From: Cyclobacteriaceae bacterium
GTDB taxonomy: Bacteria > Bacteroidota > Bacteroidia > Cytophagales > Cyclobacteriaceae
NCBI GenBank assembly: GCA_020832305.1
Contig: JAFIEV010000013.1
Location: forward strand, 33,633-97,632
DNA length: 64,000 nucleotides
Direction: 5' to 3'
Shown here piece after piece: positions 18,408 to 27,701 of the stretch. A program made the position numbers and the translations under genes. The first letter of the stretch is position 1; the number at the start of each line of letters is the position of its first letter. The notes below the pieces were generated by a model. The model had not been told where the DNA came from and did not search any database. It saw nothing but the letters and a program-made list of their open reading frames with translations.

Positions 18408-19226
18408 ATGAGAAACCCCTTTTATGCATTCTTAGTGATAATATTAATAACCGGACTTTTGAAACAGTCTAATGCTCAACCATATAATTTTTCTGATGAA
18501 ACACATCCCGACTTTAGTATAAATCCCGATTTTATCAATAAAGACGGCATACAATTCAACCTTCTTTTACTGGATAAAAATAAAAAGTCTCTTATTCCGG
18601 CAGAGGAAACAAGACGACAGTACCAAATCATACAATGGCTTTCAGGATTAAATGAAAATTCTGAAAAAGCCGGCTCATACTATCTGCTGAGTACCAAAGT
18701 AGCTTTCCTGAGTCCTTTACGAACCGATTACTACAGTGCTGAAAGAATAACAGATCCCGGGTTCATTCAGGCCTCCATGCAGGATTATAAAATCGAGGCA
18801 TTGGGCGCTAACCATTTTAAAGTGGAAGGAACTTTCTTTTCACCTTCATTTCAATTTCTGTTGAAGGTATATAATACTGAAAATCAAGATCCTGAAATCG
18901 CTTCTATATTGACATTCCTTGAGCAGCATCAACCCAACCTGGGAAGGCCAGATAAAGTTGTTGTTCAAAAGAATTACAATTATGGAAGGGTGTTAATGCA
19001 TAAAACGACCGAAAATTCTATGGCGATTACCCTATATTATCCCTGGCAAAACCAAAAGACCCTTATTGTCAACTACACTTTTAATTTGCTCCACAACATT
19101 CCCCCTAAATTTTTGGGCGGCCCTGAATCGCTTCAAAATGAAATGAAGGCAGGCATTTCTAAAATTGCCGAATCACATAAAAATACTGAAAACCATCGCC
19201 AATTGACAAAAAATAACCACCGATAA
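18408..19226 (+). CDS. secreted protein of unknown function
   Basis: A 272-residue protein with a signal peptide (FYAFLVIILITGLL, cleavage probably after SNAQ at about residue 23). The mature part is a soluble mixed alpha/beta sequence, with a central IEALGANHFKVEGTFFSPSFQFLLKVYNT and a polar tail (KNTENHRQLTKNNHR). No catalytic motif, lipobox or sorting signal is apparent, so it is probably periplasmic. It is transcribed alone, with about 165 bases between the htpG stop and its start. I do not recognise the family. Confidence 0.65.
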   Translation: MRNPFYAFLVIILITGLLKQSNAQPYNFSDETHPDFSINPDFINKDGIQFNLLLLDKNKKSLIPAEETRRQYQIIQWLSGLNENSEKAGSYYLLSTKVAFLSPLRTDYYSAERITDPGFIQASMQDYKIEALGANHFKVEGTFFSPSFQFLLKVYNTENQDPEIASILTFLEQHQPNLGRPDKVVVQKNYNYGRVLMHKTTENSMAITLYYPWQNQKTLIVNYTFNLLHNIPPKFLGGPESLQNEMKAGISKIAESHKNTENHRQLTKNNHR

Positions 19227-19292
19227 AAATCAAGGCATAAATTTTTTAATTTGGCTAATTTATTTAGTATTTTGCTAATTAAATTATCCGGC

Positions 19293-20081
19293 ATGTCAAT
19301 AAGACTTATCTTAACGGGAGATGTTCCTCATTTGGAAAACGAATTTCAGGCAACGTTTAACTTTGGCTTTTTACCGTCTTACAACATTGCCATGAATGGT
19401 AATACAGCGGGCGTATGTTGTGATGAGCCTTCGGTGTTGCAGAACCTGAAATGGGGATTCAGGCATTTTTCCTCTGCAGGTAATGCCAGTCTGTTTTTCA
19501 CAGCCTTCAGCAGGGAGCTGCCATCCCATCAGGCGTATAGAATTGCAGTACGCACACAAAGATGTTTAATTCCTGCCAATGCTTTTATCTTGTGGATCAG
19601 GCATCCAGGTGAAAAAACCCCTTATGTTGTTTATAATAAAGGCCAGCAATGGATGAGTCTTGCTGGTATTTTCGAACGGCATACCGACCCACACTCCGGC
19701 ATTACAGATACGCATTTTGCATTGATTACCACGGCTGCAAACAGGCGATTGCGCCCCTATTCGTCATTTATGCCTGCCATTATTCGACCTTCACTCCGAA
19801 GAAAATACCTAAATACTGCCACCCATCTAAAAGATATTATGCAAATGCTCAGACCCTTTGAAAGCGATGTTATGAATCTCTTTCCCATTTCGCGGGAAAT
19901 TGAGGATACAGGTAAAGATGAACGCAGGCTTGTCATGCCGGTGGGTCAGCGGGTTTATCCTGAATATGTATTCCGTGAAAAAGCCTTGTTAAAATTGGAG
20001 GGTATGGGTTCAAGGGCTAAAGGCGAGCATGTGATAATAGACCTGAAATCAGCTGATGCAGGTAAAACGGTGAAAAAATAA
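19293..20081 (+). CDS. SRAP-family (YedK/HMCES-like) protein with all catalytic residues replaced
   Basis: From the ATG at 19293 the product is 262 residues; the upstream TTG-started extension is not conserved. The fold signature of SOS-response-associated peptidases is clear: LKWGFRHF, RCLIPANAFILW (90-101), WMSLAGIFE (120-128), FALITTAANRRLRP and FMPAII. In active members Cys2 forms the DNA-protein crosslink at abasic sites, helped by an Asn, a Glu (F-Y-E-W) and a His (H-D-R-M-P). Here residue 2 is Ser, the Asn site is Thr70, the Glu site is Leu100 and the His site is Ser157. It is therefore probably catalytically inert and may keep only DNA binding. The family match is secure; the loss of function is inferred from motif alignment by eye. 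Confidence 0.8.
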   Translation: MSIRLILTGDVPHLENEFQATFNFGFLPSYNIAMNGNTAGVCCDEPSVLQNLKWGFRHFSSAGNASLFFTAFSRELPSHQAYRIAVRTQRCLIPANAFILWIRHPGEKTPYVVYNKGQQWMSLAGIFERHTDPHSGITDTHFALITTAANRRLRPYSSFMPAIIRPSLRRKYLNTATHLKDIMQMLRPFESDVMNLFPISREIEDTGKDERRLVMPVGQRVYPEYVFREKALLKLEGMGSRAKGEHVIIDLKSADAGKTVKK

Positions 20082-20086
20082 AATTC

Positions 20087-20116
20087 ATACCAGGCGGCAG
20101 ATTTGCCGCCTGGTAT
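20087..20116. terminator. strong hairpin between convergent genes, possible terminator
   Basis: A perfect 13-bp stem (ATACCAGGCGGCA / TGCCGCCTGGTAT) with a GATT loop begins 6 bases after the stop of the plus-strand SRAP gene. There is no T-run on the plus strand. On the minus strand a T-rich sequence follows (GAATTTTATTTTTTC), so it could terminate the convergent uspA transcript. Confidence 0.6.
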
Positions 20117-20227
20117 TATGAAGTGTCTCTACTCTACTCTGGGTACGCTGAAAATCACCTGGCTTGAAAATTAATCTTAATATCCTGAATTTACATTATA
20201 GACCCATTCTATTTCAGCTGACCCTTC

Positions 20228-21121
20228 TTATTTTACGACCTCCGGATTTTGAACTTTATGCATATTGAAGGTAACTACAGGCTTTTTGCTATAGTTCACA
20301 ACATCTTCAGCAATACTGGGTTCAAACAATCTTGAGAAACCGGTACGACCTTCCGTGGCCATCATTACCATATCCATTTTGTAATCTTCAGCAAAGCAGA
20401 CGATACCTTCTTCCTCGTGTTCGTGGCAATACAGATGAATTTCGTAATTTTCAAGTTTATTTTCAGTAGCAAAATCAATCATTCGGCGTCGAATCACGCG
20501 TTCATTTTTAAAATTACCAGGTGTATTCACATAAACGAGGTTGAGCTTTGCATTGAAGAAACTTTGTATTTTTTTGGGAATATTGGCAAATGGGAAGATT
20601 TTCTCTTTAAAATCAGAGGCAAAAGCAATTTGATTAATGTCTTCATAACGCACAGCATTTCTTAGTGTAAGCACCGGGCAATGTGCATTTCTTACAACTT
20701 TTTCAGCTACGGAACCAATAAGGCTTTCCTCCCAATCATTAACCCCGGTGGTTCCCATAATGATAAAATCAGCGTCTTGCTCAGCAATTTCTTCAGCAAT
20801 GGCATGATAGGGAGAACCCATCATAATTTTATCCTGAATATTGAGACCCTGATACTTTTCATCCTCCATGACCAACGCCATCTGGTCTCTCCTTTTTCTG
20901 TACAATTCCACAAAATACACATCGTCCATTTCAACGCCGGTTGACCACGAAGCCATGGTATTCAATGATGAGCTCCCCAGAAAAGTAACATTCTTTTTAG
21001 AGTATTCAATTACATGAATTAAGGTAATCATAGTATCACCTTGTCTGGCAAAATCAGCCGCAAGATCAAGAGCGTAGGTCGCCTGTCTTGAAAAATCGGT
21101 TGGCACTATTATCTTTCTCAT
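20228..21121 (-). CDS. tandem universal stress protein (UspA family)
   Basis: A 297-residue cytoplasmic protein with two UspA domains. The first starts MRKIIVPTDFSRQATYALDLA and ends in IIMGTTGVNDWEESLIGSVAEKVV, which fits the G-2x-G-9x-G(S/T) ATP-binding motif (about 127-142), so this half probably binds ATP. The second domain (about 155-290) ends in MMATEGRTGFSRLFEPSIAEDVV, where the glycine pattern is degraded, so it probably does not bind nucleotide. Such tandem Usp proteins respond to starvation or redox stress. Single-gene unit. Confidence 0.85.
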   Translation of the reverse strand: MRKIIVPTDFSRQATYALDLAADFARQGDTMITLIHVIEYSKKNVTFLGSSSLNTMASWSTGVEMDDVYFVELYRKRRDQMALVMEDEKYQGLNIQDKIMMGSPYHAIAEEIAEQDADFIIMGTTGVNDWEESLIGSVAEKVVRNAHCPVLTLRNAVRYEDINQIAFASDFKEKIFPFANIPKKIQSFFNAKLNLVYVNTPGNFKNERVIRRRMIDFATENKLENYEIHLYCHEHEEEGIVCFAEDYKMDMVMMATEGRTGFSRLFEPSIAEDVVNYSKKPVVTFNMHKVQNPEVVK

Positions 21122-21392
21122 TTGTAAAGGGGTTATTAAGATGTTAATCTAAATTTAATCAAAAAAATGCATACATCAAAAGTCCGGATATTCCGGCATT
21201 TCCTCTACTATTAAAGACGAGTATGATTCCTCAGGGTTTTACAGAATTTAGTAGAAAAACAAAAGATATATTCCTTTTCAATACCAAATTATCTGCGCTT
21301 TTTCAGGCAGGAACAAACTACAATCATTAACAAAAAACCGGCAGGCTAAAGTCTGGCAATAAATAATTTCCAAAATTTCTCACGAAGGTAAA

Positions 21393-23279
21393 ATGAAAAG
21401 TCTATTTTTGAGATTCATAAATCATTTAGGTGAACAGATGAAAATCAATTCCGCAAAAATTGAAAAAATCATTGCCGACCTTGAGCTGATCATGGAAGCC
21501 TGTCAGGAAAATGAAAAGAGGTATAAATACCAGATCGACAGGGTGCATGATGATTATAAACAGAGCGCTATAAATTTGGTGCATTATCTTGCACTGCGCA
21601 GTTTTGATTTGCGGGAAATACAAAAGCGGTTGGGTAATCTTGGTATGTCAAGACTCGCAAAAGCCGAGTCGCATGTCATGGCCAGCCTTATTGCCATCCG
21701 ACATGCACTGCTCGCACTTATTGGTAAAAACTCCAAAAACCGGCCTATACCTCATATCAGCATAAAGAGGGGTCAGAAAATCATCAGAAAAAGAAATAAG
21801 GAACTCTTTGGCTACAAAACCAAACAACGCAGTGTGCGGATTATGGTAACACAGCCCTCAGAGGCTGCCTCTGATTTTGATCTTGTTTACCATGCCATGT
21901 TGGCTGGCATGAATACCGTGAGGATCAATTGCGCCCACGATGAACCCGACAATTGGCTGGGCATGATCACCCACACCCGAAAAGCCATTGAGAAAATTGG
22001 CCGTCAATGCAAAATCACGATGGACCTGGGTGGACCAAAAATCAGAACAGGAGCAATTGAAACAGAACCCGGCATCATCCACCTGAGGCCACAAAAAAAC
22101 CGAAAAGGAGTAATAACAGGAGCGGTAGAATTTTGGTTTATCGCTGACATCCCTGAAAACCGGCCTTTCCCCTCAAAACATATTCCTGTACCGGAAGTGT
22201 GGATGAAAAGACTTGCGCCTGATACAGTAGTTTGGTTTACCGACACGAGAAAGAAAAAACGACATGCTTATATTCATCACATCGAAGAAGGTAGGGTGTG
22301 TGCCATTTGCCCAAATTCAGCATATATCGAACAAGGCACCCTTTTCAGAATAGAAGGGGATAAAAAAACTGAAATGATTCCGGTTGGTGAACTCAGCCCG
22401 GTAGAAAAGTCAATAATTCTATACAACGATGATGAACTACTGGTTCATAAAGACGACTGGCCCGGAGCGCCTGCTAAGAGAGATGAGACAGGTAAATTGC
22501 TTCAAATAGCGCATATCCCTTGTACATCAGAAGAAATATTTACCTCAGTCAACCCCGGAGACCTGGTGTTTTTTGATGATGGTAAAATTGAAGCCATCGT
22601 ACTTAAAGCCGATTCAGCCAGTTTTACCGTTAAAATCATACAGTCAGGTGAAAATGGATCTAGACTGAGGTCTGATAAAGGTATCAATTTTCCAAGGGCA
22701 GGTATGGGCATTAGTGGATTGACGCCCAAGGACCGGGAAGATCTGGAATTTATCGCCAGATATGCAGATGTTGTAAATATGTCTTTTGTAAACGGCCGGC
22801 AGGATGTGGAAGATTTGATTGAAGCGCTCAGAAAATTAAAGGTCGACAATAAATTAGGGGTAATTTTTAAAATTGAAACACAGAATGCCTTTAAAAATTT
22901 ACCCGAAATTTTACTCACTGCCATGCAGGTAAAACCCATCGGGGTAATGATTGCACGGGGCGACCTGGCCATTGAATGCGGATGGAGACATATCGGAAGA
23001 ATTCAGGAAGAGATTTTATGGATGTGTGCTGCCGCACATATACCCACCATATGGGCAACACAGGTTTTGGAAAAACTCGCAAAAAAAGGCATCCCTTCAA
23101 GGGCCGAAATTACTGATGCAGTAATGGCACAAAGGGCAGATTGCGTCATGCTTAACAAAGGCCCTTTTATAATAAATGCTATAAAAATGCTCGATGCCAT
23201 ACTGAAAAACATGCAAGAGTATCAGGAGAAAAAAGCGCCACTCCTGCCACCACTGGAAACCAACGCCATAAGCACCTGA
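21393..23279 (+). CDS. divergent pyruvate-kinase-like protein
   Basis: A 628-residue protein. Residues 1-150 form a charged, partly helical extension absent from ordinary pyruvate kinases. The kinase-type barrel starts at RSVRIMVTQPSEAASDFD, with LAGMNTVRINCAHDE and ITMDLGGPKIRTG (about residue 208). A long beta-rich insertion at the B-domain position follows, and the barrel resumes at LEFIARYADVVNMSFV, FKIET (catalytic Lys near 493), MIARGDLAIE and PTIWATQVLEKL. Several key residues differ: the usual N-F-S-H is N-C-A-H, D-T-K-G-P is D-L-G-G-P, and the S-G-E-T segment is NKGP. The C-terminal allosteric domain is missing. Catalytic Lys and metal ligands are kept, so some activity may remain, but it is unlikely to be the main glycolytic enzyme. 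Confidence 0.75.
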   Translation: MKSLFLRFINHLGEQMKINSAKIEKIIADLELIMEACQENEKRYKYQIDRVHDDYKQSAINLVHYLALRSFDLREIQKRLGNLGMSRLAKAESHVMASLIAIRHALLALIGKNSKNRPIPHISIKRGQKIIRKRNKELFGYKTKQRSVRIMVTQPSEAASDFDLVYHAMLAGMNTVRINCAHDEPDNWLGMITHTRKAIEKIGRQCKITMDLGGPKIRTGAIETEPGIIHLRPQKNRKGVITGAVEFWFIADIPENRPFPSKHIPVPEVWMKRLAPDTVVWFTDTRKKKRHAYIHHIEEGRVCAICPNSAYIEQGTLFRIEGDKKTEMIPVGELSPVEKSIILYNDDELLVHKDDWPGAPAKRDETGKLLQIAHIPCTSEEIFTSVNPGDLVFFDDGKIEAIVLKADSASFTVKIIQSGENGSRLRSDKGINFPRAGMGISGLTPKDREDLEFIARYADVVNMSFVNGRQDVEDLIEALRKLKVDNKLGVIFKIETQNAFKNLPEILLTAMQVKPIGVMIARGDLAIECGWRHIGRIQEEILWMCAAAHIPTIWATQVLEKLAKKGIPSRAEITDAVMAQRADCVMLNKGPFIINAIKMLDAILKNMQEYQEKKAPLLPPLETNAIST

Positions 23280-23297
23280 ACAAGCAGAAGCTTGCCA

Positions 23298-24350
23298 TTA
23301 CAGCATTGACAATATTTCCAGTAAGGCTTTTTCCAGTATGGCCATTTCATCGGGAGTACCAATACTTATCCGAAGGCATCCTTCGCAAAGCTGCACCTTA
23401 GATCGGTCCCTGATAATTATCTGCTGCTCTATTAATTTTTGGTAGACTTGCCGGGCATCACTTACTTTAACCAATAAAAAATTCGCATCCGAAGGGTATA
23501 CATTATGCACATGTGGCATAGTTTGCAACTTAAGCCCAAATTCCTCGCGCAGCGCAAATATTTCAGTCACCAGCTTTTCCTTTTCAGCTACATGGTCCAG
23601 CGCTTCCAGGGCAATTTTCTGGGTCGCCTCATTGATATTGTAGGGTGGTTTAATTCGATTCAACAAATTTATTATATCAGCACTGGCAAAAGCCATTCCC
23701 AATCTCAGGCCAGCCATACCCCAGGCCTTACTTAAGGTTTGTATAACTACCAGGTTATTAAAATCCTGCAATTGTGATAGCATACTGTCTTGCAGGGAGA
23801 AATCTATATATGCTTCATCAACCACTACAATTCCCTTAAATTCCTTTAAAATTTTAATTACTTCCTGTACCGGCAAGCTGTTTCCTGTGGGATTATTGGG
23901 CGAACAAAGAAAAATGATTCTGGTATGTGCATTGATACTTTGCAAAAGCACATCAGAATCGAGACTGAAATCGTCTTGAAGGTTTACGCGAGTAATAGAA
24001 ACATTATTGATTTCAGCGCTCACTTCATACATGCCATAGGTTGGAGGGGTTATGCAAACATTATGATGGTTAGGTTCACAAAAAGCCCTTATCAGTAAAT
24101 CAATGGCCTCATCACTGCCATTGCCAAGAAAAATATTCCCGACCGCGATATCCTTGATTTTTGAAATCTTTTCTTTGAGGGCCGACTGATACGGATCGGG
24201 ATAGCGATGGTAGCTATATCCTCCCGGTGTACCAAACGGATTTTCATTTGCATCGAGAAATACTCCTGATTTTCCTGTATACTCATCTCTTGCAGAAGAG
24301 TAAGGCTTTAAATGAAGAAGATGTGGTCTTATCAGATCGCGAATGTCCAT
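23298..24350 (-). CDS. hisC: histidinol-phosphate aminotransferase
   Basis: A 350-residue class I/II aminotransferase of the HisC branch. The PLP lysine lies in VIQTLSKAWGMAGLRLG (about residue 208). Other marks are NPFGTPGGYSYHRYPDPYQ near the N-terminus, LGNGSDEAIDLLIRAF (cofactor phosphate contact), CSPNNPTGN and VVVDEAYIDF. It transfers the amino group from glutamate to imidazole-acetol phosphate to form histidinol phosphate, step 7 of histidine synthesis. Last gene of hisG-hisD-hisC; it converges on the pyruvate-kinase-like gene with 18 bases between the stops. Confidence 0.95.
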   Translation of the reverse strand: MDIRDLIRPHLLHLKPYSSARDEYTGKSGVFLDANENPFGTPGGYSYHRYPDPYQSALKEKISKIKDIAVGNIFLGNGSDEAIDLLIRAFCEPNHHNVCITPPTYGMYEVSAEINNVSITRVNLQDDFSLDSDVLLQSINAHTRIIFLCSPNNPTGNSLPVQEVIKILKEFKGIVVVDEAYIDFSLQDSMLSQLQDFNNLVVIQTLSKAWGMAGLRLGMAFASADIINLLNRIKPPYNINEATQKIALEALDHVAEKEKLVTEIFALREEFGLKLQTMPHVHNVYPSDANFLLVKVSDARQVYQKLIEQQIIIRDRSKVQLCEGCLRISIGTPDEMAILEKALLEILSML

Positions 24351-24356
24351 AAAAAA

Positions 24357-25640
24357 TTATATAAGACTTTTAAGCCGTATACTCACGGCGTTTTTATGAG
24401 CCTGAAGTTGTTCTGATGCGGCCATTTCTTCAACGGCAGGACCGACATTTTTCAAACCCTCAGGACTGATCTCCTGGTATGTGATTTTCTTTACAAAGCT
24501 ATCAAGCGATACACCGCTGTAGGCCAGGGCAGACTGGTTGGTTGGCAGGGTATGGTTGGTGCCTGATGCATAATCACCGGCAGATTCAGGGGTGTAGTGA
24601 CCCAGGAACACCGATCCGGCATTTTCAATGCCATCTGCCACTTTATCTGCATGATCAGAGGCAATAATCAGGTGCTCGGCAGCATAATAGTTTAGCAAAT
24701 CTACAGCCTCCTGTTCATTGTTAACCAAGACAATGCTGCTGTTCTCCAAGGCCCTGGCAGCAATTTCTTTTCGGGGCAACTGTTCTAACTGTAGTTGAAT
24801 GGCCTCTTTTACCTTATCCATCAGCGTTTCATCGGTAGTGACCAATATCACCTGACTGTCAATGCCATGTTCTGCCTGACTCAGTAAATCAGCTGCCACA
24901 AATTCAGGCCTGGCCGTTTCATCAGCAAAAACAGCAAGCTCCGAAGGCCCCGCAGGCATATCAATCGCAACGCCTTCCATACTTACCATTTGCTTGGCAG
25001 CCGTTACATACTGATTACCCGGACCAAATATTTTATATACTTTAGGCACCGTACGGGTTCCGTAGGCCATGGCCGCAATGGCCTGCGCACCTCCAATTCT
25101 GAAGATTTGGGTAATATTGCATATGGAAGCAGCATATACCATCGCCGGATGTATTCTACCGCTTTTATCCGGTGGAGTGCAAAGCACAATATTTTTACAA
25201 CCGGCAAGCATGGCAGGAACTCCCAACATAAGCACAGAACTGAATAGAGGAGCTGTTCCCCCCGGAACGTACAGTCCTACCGAACCTATGGGTCGGCTCT
25301 TTCTTCTGCAAACAACCCCTGGCATGGTTTCCACCTCTATGCCTGGATCGATTTGTGCATGGTGGAATTTTTCGATATTTTGAAAAGCTATATCTATGGC
25401 TTCTTTCAAAGAAACTGATATTTGCTTTATGGCTTCTGTCTTTTGCGCATCAGGAACTGCCAGACTTTCCAGATCAACCCCATCAAAGGTTCTGGTGTAG
25501 TATTTTACTGCTTCGTCACCTTCCTGATTTACCTTTTGCAGGATAGGCTTAACCTTTTCCCGTATTTCACTAAGATCCATAACCGGCCTTTTAGCCAACT
25601 CAGCGTAATTTTCTTTGGAAGGATACTTAACAACGCGCAT
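24357..25640 (-). CDS. hisD: histidinol dehydrogenase
   Basis: A 427-residue zinc-dependent dehydrogenase that oxidises L-histidinol to L-histidine in two NAD-dependent steps. Signatures: GSVGLYVPGGTAPLFSSVLM (about 120), MPAGPSELAVFAD (about 230), LLSQAEHGIDSQ (zinc-binding Gln and His), AAEHLIIA, and FLGHYTPESAGDYASGTNHTLPT (catalytic and zinc residues). Full length for the family. It follows hisG by two bases and precedes hisC by six, so the three genes are one transcript. Confidence 0.97.
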   Translation of the reverse strand: MRVVKYPSKENYAELAKRPVMDLSEIREKVKPILQKVNQEGDEAVKYYTRTFDGVDLESLAVPDAQKTEAIKQISVSLKEAIDIAFQNIEKFHHAQIDPGIEVETMPGVVCRRKSRPIGSVGLYVPGGTAPLFSSVLMLGVPAMLAGCKNIVLCTPPDKSGRIHPAMVYAASICNITQIFRIGGAQAIAAMAYGTRTVPKVYKIFGPGNQYVTAAKQMVSMEGVAIDMPAGPSELAVFADETARPEFVAADLLSQAEHGIDSQVILVTTDETLMDKVKEAIQLQLEQLPRKEIAARALENSSIVLVNNEQEAVDLLNYYAAEHLIIASDHADKVADGIENAGSVFLGHYTPESAGDYASGTNHTLPTNQSALAYSGVSLDSFVKKITYQEISPEGLKNVGPAVEEMAASEQLQAHKNAVSIRLKSLI

Positions 25641-25642
25641 AA

Positions 25643-26503
25643 TTACTTAATCATTTTTTCAATTGGCACCACCAGGATACCTTCTGCTCCGGCCTTTTTA
25701 AGGTTTTCTATAACCTCCCAGAATGCATCTTCATTAATTACAGAATGCAATGAACTCCATCCTTTCTGCGCCAGCGGCATAATGGTCGGACTTCGCATAC
25801 CCGGCAAATAAGATATTATTTCATCGAGCTTTTCATTGGGAGCGTTCAGCAAAATGTATTTATTGTTTCGCCCCTCCTGTACAGATTCCAAACGAAATAA
25901 CAAGTTGTTGAGTATAGATTGTTTTGCCTCGGTCAAAGATTCCCCGGCTATAAGAACAGCCTCAGACCTCAAAACCGTTTCAACCTCTTTAAGTCCGTTG
26001 GAAAGCAAGGTGCTGCCGGTACTCACAAGGTCACATATCGCTTCAGCCAGTCCAATACCAGGAGCAATTTCCACTGAACCGCTGATCTCGTGAATTTCAG
26101 CATTTATACTATTTTGCTGAAGAAATTGGCCCAGAATATTAGGATATGATGTTGCTATGCTTTTTCCGTTGAAATAAGTCAGCCCCTCATAAGTATGACC
26201 TTTGGGTATGGCAAGACTCAACCTGCATTTTGAAAACCCCAGACGCTTTACTATAGAAACATTTTTATTCTTTTCCAGTACCACGTTTTCTCCGGCAATG
26301 CCTATATCAGCAACGCCGTCAGCAACATAGCCTGGTATATCATCATCACGTAAAAACAGGAATTCAATGGGGAAATTTCTCGAGGCAGCCATTAGCTTAC
26401 CCGTGCCATTGCTGAATTTTATCCCACATTCTTTTAAAAGACTCAAAGAGTCATCACTCAATCGGCCTTTTTTTTGAATCGCCAGCCGTAGATAGGTATC
26501 CAT
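25643..26503 (-). CDS. hisG: ATP phosphoribosyltransferase, long form
   Basis: A protein of 286 residues from the Met at 26503 (MDTYLRLAIQKKGRLSD); a longer frame reaching 26554 adds 17 unconserved residues. Features: LRDDDIPGYVADGVADIGIAGENV, then the PRPP-binding SGSVEIAPGIGLAEAICDLVSTGSTL (about 150-175). The last ~75 residues (YILLNAPNEKLDEIISYLPGMRSPTIMPL) are the ACT-like regulatory domain of the long, self-sufficient HisG form, which does not need HisZ and is feedback-inhibited by histidine. First committed step of histidine synthesis and first gene of this small operon. Confidence 0.95.
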   Translation of the reverse strand: MDTYLRLAIQKKGRLSDDSLSLLKECGIKFSNGTGKLMAASRNFPIEFLFLRDDDIPGYVADGVADIGIAGENVVLEKNKNVSIVKRLGFSKCRLSLAIPKGHTYEGLTYFNGKSIATSYPNILGQFLQQNSINAEIHEISGSVEIAPGIGLAEAICDLVSTGSTLLSNGLKEVETVLRSEAVLIAGESLTEAKQSILNNLLFRLESVQEGRNNKYILLNAPNEKLDEIISYLPGMRSPTIMPLAQKGWSSLHSVINEDAFWEVIENLKKAGAEGILVVPIEKMIK

Positions 26504-26758
26504 AAAGAGATTATTTACAAAGATTTTTATATTAAAAGGAATTGCATATACCACTCAGTTTTTCAAAACTTCATTTTCCGGTGGTGCAAATGCCTGCCGC
26601 AAACACCATGATGATGAATAACGCGTATGAAAGTATCGGTATAAAAAATCATGATGCAAATTTATCGATTTGTTTCAGAATTTAAAAATACAGTTAAGTA
26701 CAGACAGGAAATTGTTCTATTTATATGCCCTGTCTGTGAGTTTTGACCTATTTCCATT

Positions 26759-27688
26759 CTACAATATCAATGAACTTTTATATTCACTGAAGTTGAAATT
26801 TTCTGCATCCTTTCTGAATTGCTCAAATTGATCAGCACTCATGTTTTTTACCGGCAACCTGAACTCGCCACAATCCAATCCTACCAGTTTCATATACGCC
26901 TTGCCGGTAGCAATTCCACCGTATTTACCCAGCAATGAAATAAGATCAATGGAGACCTGCTGGAGTTGCCTTGCTTTTTTCAGATCGCCGTTTTCATAGG
27001 CCTCCATCAACTGCAAATACAGCGGCGCTACATAATTGTATGTGCTGCCCACTGCACCTTTGGCGCCTAACGACAAAGCCGCCAGCATATTTTCATCCCT
27101 GCCCCAAAGCATATCGTATTTTCCACCTCCAAAATGAAGGCATGACAGATAATCCATAAAGTCTTCATGGGTGTACTTGATGCCTGCAAAGTTGGGTATT
27201 TTGCCATCTGCTTCTCTTAACAAATCGACCATTGCAAATCCGACACCAGTGAGAACGGGTATATGGTAATAATAAAACGGAAGCTCTGGCACAGCATCAG
27301 CTACCTTTTTACAACTCTCGGCCAGAGACTTTACATTGGCCGGCTTAAAGTAATATGGCGCAGTAAAAGACACTGCATACAGCTTAGATTCACTTGTATA
27401 CCGGGCCAGATCAATACAGTCGTCCAGACAGGTACCCCCCAAAAAGACTGTTACTTTAAAATCGGCATCTCCACGGGTGGCCTCAGACCAGGCTTGAATT
27501 ACCTGCTTCTTTTCCTGCTGGGTAAGAGAAACCCCCTCGCCCGTTGAGCCACAGATAAAAGCACCTGCAACGCCATTGATTTTCAGAAATCGGTAATAAT
27601 CGCTGATAATGCCAATATTAAGCCCTCCATCCGGATGCATAGGTGTAAATGGAGCGGCAATCAGCCCTTTTATATGGTTTTGTATCAT
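26759..27688 (-). CDS. N-acetylneuraminate lyase-like aldolase (DHDPS/NAL family)
   Basis: A class I aldolase of 309 residues from the Met at 27688 (MIQNHIKGLIAAPFTP); a longer frame overlaps the next gene. Family marks: CGSTGEGVSLT (substrate carboxylate-binding G-S-T-G-E), FYYYHIPVLTG with the conserved Tyr, and FAGIKYTHEDF with the Schiff-base Lys (about residue 167). The pattern is closer to N-acetylneuraminate lyase than to dihydrodipicolinate synthase. It would split a released sialic acid into N-acetylmannosamine and pyruvate in the cytoplasm. It is the last gene of the sulfatase/sialidase locus, where such a step makes sense. A related 2-keto acid substrate is possible. Confidence 0.85.
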   Translation of the reverse strand: MIQNHIKGLIAAPFTPMHPDGGLNIGIISDYYRFLKINGVAGAFICGSTGEGVSLTQQEKKQVIQAWSEATRGDADFKVTVFLGGTCLDDCIDLARYTSESKLYAVSFTAPYYFKPANVKSLAESCKKVADAVPELPFYYYHIPVLTGVGFAMVDLLREADGKIPNFAGIKYTHEDFMDYLSCLHFGGGKYDMLWGRDENMLAALSLGAKGAVGSTYNYVAPLYLQLMEAYENGDLKKARQLQQVSIDLISLLGKYGGIATGKAYMKLVGLDCGEFRLPVKNMSADQFEQFRKDAENFNFSEYKSSLIL

Positions 27689-27701
27689 GTTAATAAATTT
27701 A

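Noticed and set aside
26759..27688. Dihydrodipicolinate synthase (dapA) for lysine synthesis
   Set aside because: The FYYYHIP and GIKYTHED motifs and the sialidase context fit N-acetylneuraminate lyase-like enzymes better; no other lysine genes are adjacent.
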